Shown: positions 1 to 8,747 of the stretch, in pieces
Layout: each line of letters begins with the position of its first letter
How positions within the stretch are numbered: position 1 is the stretch's first letter
NCBI GenBank assembly: GCA_947459215.1
Contig: CANHCQ010000003.1
Location: 152,434-216,433 of the forward strand
Direction of reading: 5' to 3'
DNA: 64,000 nucleotides
Source of the DNA: Phycisphaerales bacterium
Lineage (GTDB): Bacteria; Planctomycetota; Phycisphaerae; Phycisphaerales; UBA1924
Made by a program: the position numbers and the translations under genes
The notes under the pieces: model-generated
What the model was told of the DNA's origin: nothing
Seen by the model: the letters and a program-made list of their open reading frames with translations, nothing else
Databases searched by the model: none

Positions 1-2
1 GC

Positions 3-2834
3 GTGAGCGTGCTGCCCAACGCCGGCCTGCCCGTGCTCGTCGAAGGCCGCACCGAGTACCCGCTGAAGCCACAGCCTTTCGTCGAGGCGATGCTGAAGTT
101 CGTCGAAGAAGCCGGCGTCAGCATCGTCGGCGGCTGCTGCGGCACGACGCCCGAGCACATCAAGCTGCTCAGCGAGGCCGTCGGCAACCGTCCCGCGTAC
201 AAGATCGCCAAGAACAGCCCCAAGCCGGGCGCGACGAGCCTCTACGGCGTCGCGGATTACCGCCAGGACAACTCGTTCCTGATCGTGGGCGAGCGGATGA
301 ATTCGTCGGGCAGCCGCGCGTTCAAGACGCTGCTCGAGAAGGAAGCTTGGGACGACATCGTGTCGCTCGCCCGCGAGCAGGTGCGCGAAGGTGCGCACGT
401 GCTCGACCTGAACGTCGACTACGCCGGGCGCGACAACGTCCGCGACATGACCGAGATCGTGAAGCGTGTGGTCCGTCAGGTCGACGCCCCGCTGATGATC
501 GACAGCACCCAGGTCAAGACCATCGAGGCGGGCCTCAAGCACGCCGGCGGCAAGTGCATCGTCAACTCCGCCAACTTCGAAGAAGGCGACGAGAAGTTCG
601 ACCAGGTGCTGGAGATGTGCAAGAAGTACGGCGCCGCGATCCTCATCGGATCCATCGACGAGGACAAGCAGGCCTCGATGGCCCGCACCGCCGACCGCAA
701 GCACTCGATCGCCGAGCGCGGCCTGCGCCGCGCCGTCGAGAAGTTCAAGATGGACCCCAGCGACGTCATGTTCGACCCGCTGGTGCTGCCCATCTCCACC
801 GGCATGGAGAGCGACCGCCGCTCCGCGCTCGAACTCATCGAGGGCATCAAGAAGATCTCGGCCTCTTTCCCCGAGTGCCAGACCGTCGTCGGCCTGTCGA
901 ACGTCTCGTTCGGCCTCAACCCCGTCGCCCGCACGGTGCTCAACTCAGCATTCCTGCACGAGCTGCGTGTCGCGGGCCTGACCGGCGCGATCGTCCACGC
1001 CAGCAAGATCCTGCCCAGCAACAAGATCGATCCCGCCCACTGGCAGGCCGCTCTCGACCTGATTTACGACCGCCGCTCCACCAAGAACGGGGGCACCGGC
1101 GTGCCCGCCGGTCAGCCCGAGACCTTTGATCCGCTGCAGGCGTTCATCGAGCTCTTTAAGGACGCCCAGGCCGCCAAGGTGCAGAAGAAGTCGCTCGCCG
1201 ACCTGCCCATCGAGGAGCGGCTTCGCTCGCACATCATCGACGGCGAGAAGCAGGGCCTCAAGGAAGCCATCGAGGTCGCTCTCCAGACCTACAAGCCGCT
1301 GGCGATCATCAACGACCACCTGCTCGAGGGCATGAAGACCGTCGGCGAACTGTTCGGCTCGGGCAAGATGCAGCTGCCGTTCGTGCTCCAGAGCGCCGAG
1401 GTCATGAAGATGGCCGTGGCGCAGCTCGAACCCCTCATGGAGCGAGTGCAGGGCCAGGAGAAGGGCAAGATCGTGCTCGCCACCGTCAAGGGCGACGTGC
1501 ACGACATCGGCAAGAACCTGGTTGACATCATCCTGACCAACAACGGCTACAAGGTCTTCAACATCGGCATCAAGCAGCCGATCAGCGCCATCGTTGAAGC
1601 CTTCCGGCAGCACCAAGCCGACGCGATCGGCCTCTCGGGCCTGCTCGTCAAGAGCGTCAACGTCATGGAAGAGAACATCCATGAGATGAACACGCTGGGC
1701 TTGAACGTCCCGCTCATCCTCGGTGGCGCCGCGCTCACGCGTCACTACTGCGAAAGCCACCTGCGCTCGCAGTACAAAGGCCAGTGTTTCTACGGCAAGG
1801 ACGCCTTCGAGGGCCTCCGCACCATGGACATGATCATGTCCAACCAGATGGATACCCTCGCCACCGAGATCGACGACCGTCTCGGCAAGCGCAGCAAGGC
1901 CGAGGACGCGATCAACAAGACGCGGATCGAGAAGCTGGCTGCAATGAACAGAGACGGAGAGACGGAGAGACGCAGAGACGAAGTGGGTGGAACCGCAGTG
2001 CGGGAGCGCGTCCGCTCCGATGTTTCAACGTCCATCCCCGTCCCCAAGGCTCCGTTCTGGGGCACCCGCGTCATCGACGACATCAACCTCGATCACGTCT
2101 ACCCCTTCATCAACCCCGTCGCGCTCTTCCGCGGCCAGTGGCAGATGAAGAAGGGCGCGATGAGCGATACCGAGTACGAGAACCTGCTCGAGGACAAGGT
2201 CCAGCCCGTCTTCGAGGAGCTCAAGGAACGCTGCAAGCGCGAGAAGATCCTCCGGCCCGCGGTCGTCTACGGCTATTTCCCCTGCAACAGCGACGGCGAC
2301 GACCTGGTCGTCTTTGACCCGCAGGACCAGAGCCGCGAGATCGAGCGGTTCACATTCCCGCGTCAGGGCGATAAACGCCGCCTCTGCATCAGCGACTTCT
2401 TCCGCCCCATCGAGAGCGGCGAGAAGGACGTCCTGCCCCTCCACTGCGTCACCATGGGCAAGCACGCCAGCGAGGCCGCCCAGGCGCTCTTCGCCAAGAA
2501 TGACTACACCAACTACCTCTACCTACACGGCATCGGCGTCGAAACCGCCGAAGCGCTCGCCGAGATGTGGCACAAGCGCATCCGCCAGGAACTCGGCATC
2601 GCCAACGACGACAGCCCCAAGATCAAGGACCTCTTCACCCAGAAGTACCGCGGCAGCCGCTACTCCTTCGGCTACCCCGCCTGCCCCGAGATGAGCGACC
2701 AGGACAAGCTCTTCCGGCTGCTCAAGCCCGACCGCATCGGCTGCGTGCTCACCGAGAACTGGCAGATCGACCCGGAACAGAGCACCAGCGCGATCATCGT
2801 GCACCATCCGGAAGCGAAGTACTTCAACGTGTGA
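3..2834 (+). CDS. metH: Cobalamin-dependent methionine synthase, 5'-truncated
   Basis: Transfers a methyl group from 5-methyltetrahydrofolate through cobalamin to homocysteine, giving methionine (cytoplasmic). The window opens inside the gene: the first residues are the end of the homocysteine-binding barrel, with the zinc-ligand GGCC motif at residues 43-46. Then come the pterin-binding domain (about 90-360), the cobalamin cap (about 390-490), the B12-binding domain with DVHDIG (the cobalt-ligand His is residue 500), and the C-terminal activation domain (about 690-943) containing RGSRYSFGYPACP. The linker before the activation domain (about residues 650-685) is encoded partly by four tandem octamers (1949-1980) and reads NRDGETERRRDE, unlike family linkers. 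The GTG at position 3 is not a real start; the true start lies upstream of the window. Identity is certain. Confidence 0.95.
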   Translation: MSVLPNAGLPVLVEGRTEYPLKPQPFVEAMLKFVEEAGVSIVGGCCGTTPEHIKLLSEAVGNRPAYKIAKNSPKPGATSLYGVADYRQDNSFLIVGERMNSSGSRAFKTLLEKEAWDDIVSLAREQVREGAHVLDLNVDYAGRDNVRDMTEIVKRVVRQVDAPLMIDSTQVKTIEAGLKHAGGKCIVNSANFEEGDEKFDQVLEMCKKYGAAILIGSIDEDKQASMARTADRKHSIAERGLRRAVEKFKMDPSDVMFDPLVLPISTGMESDRRSALELIEGIKKISASFPECQTVVGLSNVSFGLNPVARTVLNSAFLHELRVAGLTGAIVHASKILPSNKIDPAHWQAALDLIYDRRSTKNGGTGVPAGQPETFDPLQAFIELFKDAQAAKVQKKSLADLPIEERLRSHIIDGEKQGLKEAIEVALQTYKPLAIINDHLLEGMKTVGELFGSGKMQLPFVLQSAEVMKMAVAQLEPLMERVQGQEKGKIVLATVKGDVHDIGKNLVDIILTNNGYKVFNIGIKQPISAIVEAFRQHQADAIGLSGLLVKSVNVMEENIHEMNTLGLNVPLILGGAALTRHYCESHLRSQYKGQCFYGKDAFEGLRTMDMIMSNQMDTLATEIDDRLGKRSKAEDAINKTRIEKLAAMNRDGETERRRDEVGGTAVRERVRSDVSTSIPVPKAPFWGTRVIDDINLDHVYPFINPVALFRGQWQMKKGAMSDTEYENLLEDKVQPVFEELKERCKREKILRPAVVYGYFPCNSDGDDLVVFDPQDQSREIERFTFPRQGDKRRLCISDFFRPIESGEKDVLPLHCVTMGKHASEAAQALFAKNDYTNYLYLHGIGVETAEALAEMWHKRIRQELGIANDDSPKIKDLFTQKYRGSRYSFGYPACPEMSDQDKLFRLLKPDRIGCVLTENWQIDPEQSTSAIIVHHPEAKYFNV
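1949..1980. repeat. Four tandem octamers (C/G)AGAGACG inside metH
   Basis: Units at 1949-1956, 1957-1964, 1965-1972 and 1973-1980 follow CAGAGACG, GAGAGACG, GAGAGACG, CAGAGACG. They are translated in frame in the linker between the B12 and activation domains of MetH. No inverted second array is seen nearby, so this looks like a half-element of the family found in dnaE2 and mnmG. Confidence 0.75.
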
Positions 2835-2894
2835 CGGGTCCTACCGAACGAGGCGGCATCCCGTGAAGCACCCTTCGTTTCAGCATGCGCGAGA

Positions 2895-4217
2895 CTAGTT
2901 CCCGCCGCGCTGTCCTTCGGTCACCGCCGAGCGATCCGCCTCGACGAACGCCACCGCGAAGATGTGCGGAAAGTCGGACGCGGGAACCCAGAACAGGCCA
3001 GCCTTGGTCGGGTAGCCATACTTCAGACCCGGCTCGCCTCGGGGCGTGTGCGTGTTGCCGTGCGGGTTCCACACCTCGAGCCGATCGGTGGCCTTGTCGA
3101 AACCGACGACGGCGTACGCATGCTGACCGGAGATTCCCGGAGGCAAGCGCTCGGGAAAGGTGCCGACACCGACCAGCTTGTTGCGATTGAGTGCGGCGAT
3201 GATCTTCTCGCGGACGATGCGTGTGACTTCGGACTCGGTTGCCACCGGCTTCACCTGCGTCACCCGCTGCCCATCGACAACACGCACCTCTCCGGTTGTG
3301 TCGCGGAGAGCGATCTCGTCTGGCTCCTTGCCAGTCAGCACGCGGATCGTGGTCGTCGGCGAACCGCCCTGAGCGATGGTGTCGGTGGCGACCTTGGTGT
3401 CCTTGTGCTCGTTGGGGAACTGGCGCCGGCGCAACGTGCCGAAGGCCTTCTCGAAGACCGCAACCCACAGCCCTTCGTCGCCCGTCGTCGAGCTCGTCGC
3501 TATCTCGGCATCGGTGAGAGCCGTGATTGTCACCGGACGGTCGTCGCCGAACGCGACCTTGTACCCGCCGCCCGGCAGCGGCGTGATCATCCGCCGCACC
3601 GCGTCGGGGTTGCGGTGCACCATGCCGCCCAATAGCGACACGAAGTAGCAGTCGCCGAGCTGGCCCTGGTGGAACTGCGTGATATCGAGCTTGTCGTTCT
3701 TGTATAGCTCGCGGCCGCTGACGCTGATGCGCTTCAGCGCGTCGGAGTAGGCCTTGTTCCAGTCGAGCCCGAAGCTGAACTCGGTGAGCGACGGCTCCTT
3801 GTCGTCCTCGGACGTGGGTTTCGATCGCTTCTCCTCCGCGGCGAGGTAGTCAGGCGTGAGCGGCGGCATGATCGGGCCGAAGATCCGCATGTAGTTCTTG
3901 ATCGCCCCCACCGCCGCCGCGTGGTCCCCCTTCACGTACGGATCGATCACGAGGGCATCAATCTCGGCCTCGGAGATCACGCCGTTCCTGTCGCGATCCC
4001 AGCGCCCGCCATACGCCCGTATGACCTCAAAGAAAGAGCGAGGCTTGGAGGAAGCAGTGGGCTTGGCTTCCGGCTTGGCAGTCGGCCGCGGAGAGCCGGG
4101 CTTGGGCGACACGGGAGCCTCGGGTCTCTTTTTGTCCTGAGCGACGGCATGCTGGATCGCCACGGCGGCCGTGAACGCCGCCACAAGTGCCCAAGTGTTC
4201 AACTCTCGCGTTCGCAT
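2895..4217 (-). CDS. Secreted calpain-like cysteine protease (family C2) with EF-hand
   Basis: A 440-residue protein with an N-terminal hydrophobic signal segment (about residues 8-26, ending AVAQ), then a Pro/Lys-rich linker to about residue 60. One EF-hand-like loop follows (DRDRNGVISEAE, residues 74-85), then a calpain-type catalytic domain. The calpain signature QGQLGDCYF places the nucleophile at Cys190; His366 (GQHAYAV) and Asn384 (VWNPHGN) complete the triad. All three are present, so it is probably active. The EF-hand suggests calcium control, as in eukaryotic calpains, although here it precedes the protease core. No Shine-Dalgarno is seen before the ATG. Convergent with metH; the substrate is unknown. 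Confidence 0.85.
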   Translation of the reverse strand: MRTRELNTWALVAAFTAAVAIQHAVAQDKKRPEAPVSPKPGSPRPTAKPEAKPTASSKPRSFFEVIRAYGGRWDRDRNGVISEAEIDALVIDPYVKGDHAAAVGAIKNYMRIFGPIMPPLTPDYLAAEEKRSKPTSEDDKEPSLTEFSFGLDWNKAYSDALKRISVSGRELYKNDKLDITQFHQGQLGDCYFVSLLGGMVHRNPDAVRRMITPLPGGGYKVAFGDDRPVTITALTDAEIATSSTTGDEGLWVAVFEKAFGTLRRRQFPNEHKDTKVATDTIAQGGSPTTTIRVLTGKEPDEIALRDTTGEVRVVDGQRVTQVKPVATESEVTRIVREKIIAALNRNKLVGVGTFPERLPPGISGQHAYAVVGFDKATDRLEVWNPHGNTHTPRGEPGLKYGYPTKAGLFWVPASDFPHIFAVAFVEADRSAVTEGQRGGN

Positions 4218-4509
4218 CCACAGACTCTACCAAGCGAAGGGAAGACAGATGCGGGGCGGCATCCGCGATGGCCCGGCGTCGGGCGACCGGAGCGGTTCGC
4301 GAGCCGCCAGGTTCGTTATGGAGGTCTGTCCCCAAGATGAGGGGGGAGGTGGGGAGACGGGCGTGCGATGAAGAACATGACTCGATGCTTCCATCAGGGC
4401 AAGAAAAAGGTCTGCCCAGCGTTGTATTCATCGCTGTCGCCGCAGGCCGATATCGCTGGTTGATGCAAGCCCCGGCCGGGCCGGGAACGCGTCGTAGGAT
4501 AACGGACAC

Positions 4510-5820
4510 TTGACCATCAGCCGAGCAGAATCCATCCAGGACGAGGCCGCGACCACGCCGCAGACGTGGTTGGGGCTTGACGTCCACAAGCACCGTTGGC
4601 TCTTCCCGACAGCGGGTCTGCTGACGACCTTTGTGCGTGGTGCGGCGACCTTTACGTTTTCGCTGCTGATCCTGCCGCTGGAGAAGGAGTTCGGCTGGAC
4701 GCGGGCGGAGACGGTGACGGCGTTCTCGGTGTATGCGTTTGTCGTCGCTCTGGGGCTCTTCCTGGGCGGCATCATCGTGGATCGCTTCGGTCCCAAGCTA
4801 CCGATCATCGTGGGAACGCTCCTGGTCGGGGTGGCCCACTTGCTGCTGAGCAGCGTGAACTCGACGCTCTCACTCGTGCTTTCCTACGGCGTAACACTGG
4901 CTCTCGGCGTGGCCCTGACATCCGCGGCGGCGACGTTCGCACTGGCGGCCCGTTGGTACCCGATGCCGACCGAACGCGGGCTGGCGATCGGAGTCAGCGT
5001 GATGGGCATTGGTATCGGCGGGCTCATCGCGGTTCCGCTTTGGCAGTACGGCTTCGAGCACATCGGCTGGCGCAAGACCGTGGTCATCACCGGCGCGGTC
5101 TACGTCCTGGTGCTCGCGTTTGTCGGCTCCGTGGCGAGGTTCCCGCCGCAGGACGCGGACGCGACTCCGAAGTCCGGCGACTTCAACCTGCAGGAGGCGG
5201 TGCTCACACGGCGGTTCTGGACCATCGTGCTCATGCTCTTCCTGACTGTGATCGGCGGCATGCTGATCGTCAGCCAGGTCTTCCCGATGTTCAGCGAAGC
5301 GATCGAATCGCCAACCGCGCTGACCGCGACGATCGCCGCCACGGGCGTGGTCGTGCAGGCCGTGTGCAACTCGTTGGCGCGTCCGTTCTGGGGCTGGTTC
5401 TCCGGCTGGATGGGGCTGCGAACCGCCCAGGCGATGTGCGGACTTTCGATGTCGATCGGCCTGGTGATCCTCGCCACCGCCGACGCCGACTCTTACGCGG
5501 CAGCGAGCTTTGGTTTCTTTCCGCTCTTTGGTATCGGTCTGGTTGGACTGGGTCTTGGCGGGAGCGTCGCCCTTGCGGCGGTCGCAACCGCCGAGTCGTT
5601 CGGGACCTCTTTCTTCGCGCGAACCTTCGGCTTGGTCATGCTCTTGGGCAGCGGGCTTGCCGGATTCCTCGGACCATGGATCGGTGCGTTCCTGCGGCAG
5701 CGAACCGGCGACTACGACGTCGCATTGTTGCTAGGCGCTGGGCTCGCCTTGCTCTCGTGCATTCTCGCGGCGCTGATGTTGCCGGGCAAGGGAGAAGAGA
5801 AACTCGAAGGCGAGTGGTAA
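4510..5820 (+). CDS. MFS transporter
   Basis: A 436-residue integral membrane protein with the twelve hydrophobic segments of the major facilitator superfamily. After a hydrophilic N-terminus of about 30 residues, the first two helices are separated by an acidic loop, and the loop after helix 2 carries GGIIVDRFGPK, matching the MFS motif A (GxxxDRxGRR). A second half begins near residue 235 after a short cytoplasmic loop. It resembles the monocarboxylate/oxalate-formate-like branch, but the substrate cannot be read from sequence. The start used is a TTG at 4510; no in-frame ATG lies near the expected N-terminus. It appears monocistronic, with no partner genes on the same strand. Confidence 0.85.
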   Translation: MTISRAESIQDEAATTPQTWLGLDVHKHRWLFPTAGLLTTFVRGAATFTFSLLILPLEKEFGWTRAETVTAFSVYAFVVALGLFLGGIIVDRFGPKLPIIVGTLLVGVAHLLLSSVNSTLSLVLSYGVTLALGVALTSAAATFALAARWYPMPTERGLAIGVSVMGIGIGGLIAVPLWQYGFEHIGWRKTVVITGAVYVLVLAFVGSVARFPPQDADATPKSGDFNLQEAVLTRRFWTIVLMLFLTVIGGMLIVSQVFPMFSEAIESPTALTATIAATGVVVQAVCNSLARPFWGWFSGWMGLRTAQAMCGLSMSIGLVILATADADSYAAASFGFFPLFGIGLVGLGLGGSVALAAVATAESFGTSFFARTFGLVMLLGSGLAGFLGPWIGAFLRQRTGDYDVALLLGAGLALLSCILAALMLPGKGEEKLEGEW

Positions 5821-5866
5821 TCGGGGGCAATGGGGGCGACGGCGCCCGATTGATCAACGGTCGTGA

Positions 5867-5900
5867 GGAAAAAAAAAACGCACGGCGCTACCCGTGCGTT
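5867..5900 (-). terminator. Rho-independent terminator of the PEP-CTERM-like gene
   Basis: On the minus strand, a 9-bp stem (AACGCACGG pairing with CCGTGCGTT, loop of 6) is followed by a run of ten T. It lies 28 bases past the stop codon of the gene at 5928-6653. Confidence 0.9.
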
Positions 5901-5927
5901 CTGGTCATGCCACTGTCGCGACTGTCA

Positions 5928-6653
5928 TCAGCGGCGACGTCGGGCCGCTGCCAACGCACCAAAGGCCAGGAGAGCCGCTGCCCCCGGGGTGGGGATGCGA
6001 TTGCCCTCGAGGAACTTGAGCGTGAACTTGTTGCGCTCGTTGTTCAGGTTCGCGCCGGCGTTCCAGGTGAACTTGATCTTGCCGCTGAACTCGACGTCGG
6101 TGACGCTCGAGTCAAAGTAGTAGTTCGGACCCTGCACGAAGCTCTGCAGGAAGTCGGCGGTGATGCTGGGAATCGCGATCGCAGTGCCGCCGTCGAGCTT
6201 GGCGGTCATGTTGTAGACCTCGGTCTTGGCGTGAGCGCCGTTGAGGTCGCTCCCACCCGCGTAGGTCGAGTTCACGAAGAAGTAGAACCCCGCGAGGCTC
6301 TTGCCCGCGGCAAGCCCGAAATTGGCGCTGGTCACGACGTTCTGATTCGCGGCCACCTGAATGCTGCCGTTACCGGTTCCGGCGTCGAACTTGATGGTCC
6401 ATGCATACTCGGTCGCGTTGGACCAGACCGTCGGGGTCGGGCCCTGCACGCCGGAGTTGGACAACATCGTCAGGTCCTTCCAGAACGCGGCCTTCCACGT
6501 CTGGCTGTTGCCCTGGTCCAGGCGGATGCGGGCCTGGCCGACTTCAGAAACGTTGGAGTAGACGCCCGGATCGACGGTCGTGATTCCGGCGAAGGCGTTG
6601 CCGGCGGCCACGACAAGGGCGCCAGCGCTCACGAGCGAGAACGAACGAATCAT
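5928..6653 (-). CDS. Exported protein with PEP-CTERM-like sorting tail
   Basis: A 241-residue protein with a signal peptide (residues 1-22, ending GNAFAG) and a C-terminal tail made of RIPTPG, a hydrophobic stretch (AAALLAFGALAAA) and RRRR. This three-part tail is the PEP-CTERM layout with the PTPG variant common in planctomycetes. It predicts recognition by an exosortase-type system, cleavage and surface or matrix attachment. The body (about 23-215) is Gly/Ser/Thr/Asn-rich, probably a beta-sandwich, and has no recognisable catalytic motif. A purine-rich GAGAGG stretch precedes the ATG by about 9 bases. A strong terminator follows. No exosortase gene is visible in this window. Confidence 0.8.
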   Translation of the reverse strand: MIRSFSLVSAGALVVAAGNAFAGITTVDPGVYSNVSEVGQARIRLDQGNSQTWKAAFWKDLTMLSNSGVQGPTPTVWSNATEYAWTIKFDAGTGNGSIQVAANQNVVTSANFGLAAGKSLAGFYFFVNSTYAGGSDLNGAHAKTEVYNMTAKLDGGTAIAIPSITADFLQSFVQGPNYYFDSSVTDVEFSGKIKFTWNAGANLNNERNKFTLKFLEGNRIPTPGAAALLAFGALAAARRRR

Positions 6654-6885
6654 GATGTCTTGCCTCTCTCTTGCTTTGCCGCGAGGTCGCGCGGAGGACG
6701 GCCTCGAACGGCTGACACAGCGTCGAGCGACCCCCTCCTACAGGAATCGCTCCGGAACGCATCACTACTGTGAAACGGGAGTCCTCCCACCCGTCTCAAG
6801 TGGACGGTACGCCGATCGTCGTGGATTCGACTCGTGGCACCTCGCTTCTGCGATGTAACTTCACGCCGTCCGAGCGCTCCAACGA

Positions 6886-6913
6886 CAACGCGGCGTCCGA
6901 GAACGCCGCGTTG
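6886..6913 (-). terminator. Perfect 11-bp hairpin downstream of the 6942-8543 gene
   Basis: Arms CAACGCGGCGT (6886-6896) and ACGCCGCGTTG (6903-6913) pair perfectly around a 6-base loop. No T-run follows on the minus strand, so it may be a weak terminator, a transcript-end stabiliser or a processing site. Confidence 0.4.
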
Positions 6914-6941
6914 CTGGGGGATCCCTTGATTGTGCGGTCGA

Positions 6942-8543
6942 TTACTTCGTCACTTCGATCGTGCTGGGCTTCGGAGGCTGCTGCTCCGGCATCGGCACTG
7001 CCGCGGCGGGCGACGCGGGGATGGTGACCGGGGGCTGCTGAACAGGCTGAGCGGGAACGTTCTGCAGCAGGTCCACCCGCACCGGGTCGATGACGTTCAG
7101 CCGCAGTTCCTTGTCGATCGCGGTTTCCCCGATCACGCCGACGAGCATGCCGAGCTTGCTCTCCAACGCGAACTTGGGATCGGGCTTGATGTACCCGAGC
7201 GTGCGCGGGACGCTGGTGCCGACGCTTTGAATGCGGTACATCAGCGGCAGCGTCTGCCCGTTGTAGACCGTGCTGGGCTGGAGCTGGCCGACGATCGTGT
7301 AGACACGCGTGGACTCAACCTGGGTGACGCGCTGTAGAACCTGGAAATTCTGCTGCTGCGTGGTGGACGACTCATTGAGCAGCGCCTGCTGCTTCTCGCG
7401 GAGTTCCTTGCGGAACTTGAGGATCTCCAGGCGGCCCTGCAGTTGCGCCTTCTGCCGCGGGCTGAGCTCGCCCGAGAGCTCCTCGATGCTGCGCTCATAC
7501 TCGGCGATCAGCGACTCGTACTCGGCCTCGCCCAGCGGCTGAGCGTTGACACGCGAGAAGGCCGAGTCGAGTTCCTTGATCCGGGCTGCGGTCTTCATCG
7601 CGGGCGAGACCGGACGAACGACGGGAGTCACAGCCTCGGTATTCGACGAGGTCGGCACGGGAGTTGTCGAGGTGATCGTCGGCGCCGGCGTCGGTGCCGC
7701 ACCGGTGGACGGCGTGATTGCCGGGTTCGCCGCACCGGCGCTCTGGTCAATCGTGACCGGGGCGGCAGTGTCCGCAGCGGGCGCACCGGCGGTACCTTCG
7801 GTCTTCATCGGAGCGACGAGGCTGGTGTCCACCTTGGGAGCGCCGGTGCTGGGCGGGGTGGCCGGAGTGCTGGCTGGCGTGACGGCCGGTGTGCTGGACG
7901 GAGCGGCGACGATCGGCTGGGACTCCACGGTTGGCGTAGGGACTGGCGTCGCGATAGCCGCCGAGGCGCTCTTGGCCAAGTCCGCCACCGTGCCGCCCTT
8001 GCTGCGGAAGGCGTTCACTTCGTCCTGCGTGGCACGGCGGAGGTTCTGCGACTCGGTAAACGCTCGCCCCTCGGCGGGCACCGGCACGCGGTAGGCGATG
8101 ACGCCCGAGGTCTTCGCCTCATCGACCTGAAGCACGTTGAGCGCGGTACCGGCGGGCAGGGCCGTCGTGAGCAGCGCCTTCCAACTGCCGTTCATGCCCG
8201 ATGTGGGATTGGCCGCGAACAGGCGGCTGGCCTTGCTGAGCGTGATCTTCTTGGCCGCGCTGTCGTAGGTGGCGTCGTCGGCCCGCACGAACGCGAACGA
8301 ACCGGCGGGATAGGCGACTCGCGACCACGCCTGACCTTCGCCGTCGACGATCAGGATCGTGCCCTGGTTCGCGGCACCGACGGAGTAGAACTGATTGGTA
8401 TCGCCGGCACGAAGCGGGGCGCTGGCCGAGGAAACGATGGCGTAGTACGGCTCAACGTCCTTGAGCTGCGCACCGGCAACCGGAGCAAGACCGGCTACGA
8501 GCACGACAGCGGCGACGCGAGAGATCGGATTCGACGTGAACAT
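6942..8543 (-). CDS. Secreted SH3-like/coiled-coil protein of unknown function
   Basis: Read as a 533-residue protein from the ATG at 8543, chosen because GGAG lies 6 bases upstream and a clean signal peptide follows (residues 1-26, ending PVAGAQ). The reading frame stays open much further upstream, but that part has no protein character. After the signal, residues about 27-150 resemble a bacterial SH3-like domain, with several short beta segments. A long Ala/Pro/Thr-rich linker (about 170-320) follows, then a charged segment with coiled-coil character (KELREKQQALLNESS), then a second globular region of about 110 residues ending in a Pro-rich tail. It may bind cell wall, but no enzyme motif is seen. 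Octamer repeats lie just upstream. Confidence 0.6.
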   Translation of the reverse strand: MFTSNPISRVAAVVLVAGLAPVAGAQLKDVEPYYAIVSSASAPLRAGDTNQFYSVGAANQGTILIVDGEGQAWSRVAYPAGSFAFVRADDATYDSAAKKITLSKASRLFAANPTSGMNGSWKALLTTALPAGTALNVLQVDEAKTSGVIAYRVPVPAEGRAFTESQNLRRATQDEVNAFRSKGGTVADLAKSASAAIATPVPTPTVESQPIVAAPSSTPAVTPASTPATPPSTGAPKVDTSLVAPMKTEGTAGAPAADTAAPVTIDQSAGAANPAITPSTGAAPTPAPTITSTTPVPTSSNTEAVTPVVRPVSPAMKTAARIKELDSAFSRVNAQPLGEAEYESLIAEYERSIEELSGELSPRQKAQLQGRLEILKFRKELREKQQALLNESSTTQQQNFQVLQRVTQVESTRVYTIVGQLQPSTVYNGQTLPLMYRIQSVGTSVPRTLGYIKPDPKFALESKLGMLVGVIGETAIDKELRLNVIDPVRVDLLQNVPAQPVQQPPVTIPASPAAAVPMPEQQPPKPSTIEVTK

Positions 8544-8566
8544 GTCAGACTCCATTCCGAGATGAA

Positions 8567-8590
8567 CAGATGGACAGATGGACAGATGGA
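8567..8590. repeat. Three tandem octamers CAGATGGA
   Basis: Units at 8567-8574, 8575-8582 and 8583-8590, in the gap between two divergent genes (8543 minus and 8748 plus). A partial array of the same length class as those in metH, dnaE2 and mnmG. No inverted partner array is seen. Confidence 0.7.
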
Positions 8591-8747
8591 CCGTGCACGC
8601 GGCGGCGGGGACTGCTTCCTCGCCCGCGCGCAGCGACAAGTTTACGCCCGCGACGCGGACCGACCCAGCATCGGCAGATCCGGGCGCATCGTCTGAAATT
8701 GGCAAGAGTTGCGCTTCTGGCTCCAGGCCGGGCCGCAACAATGCACG

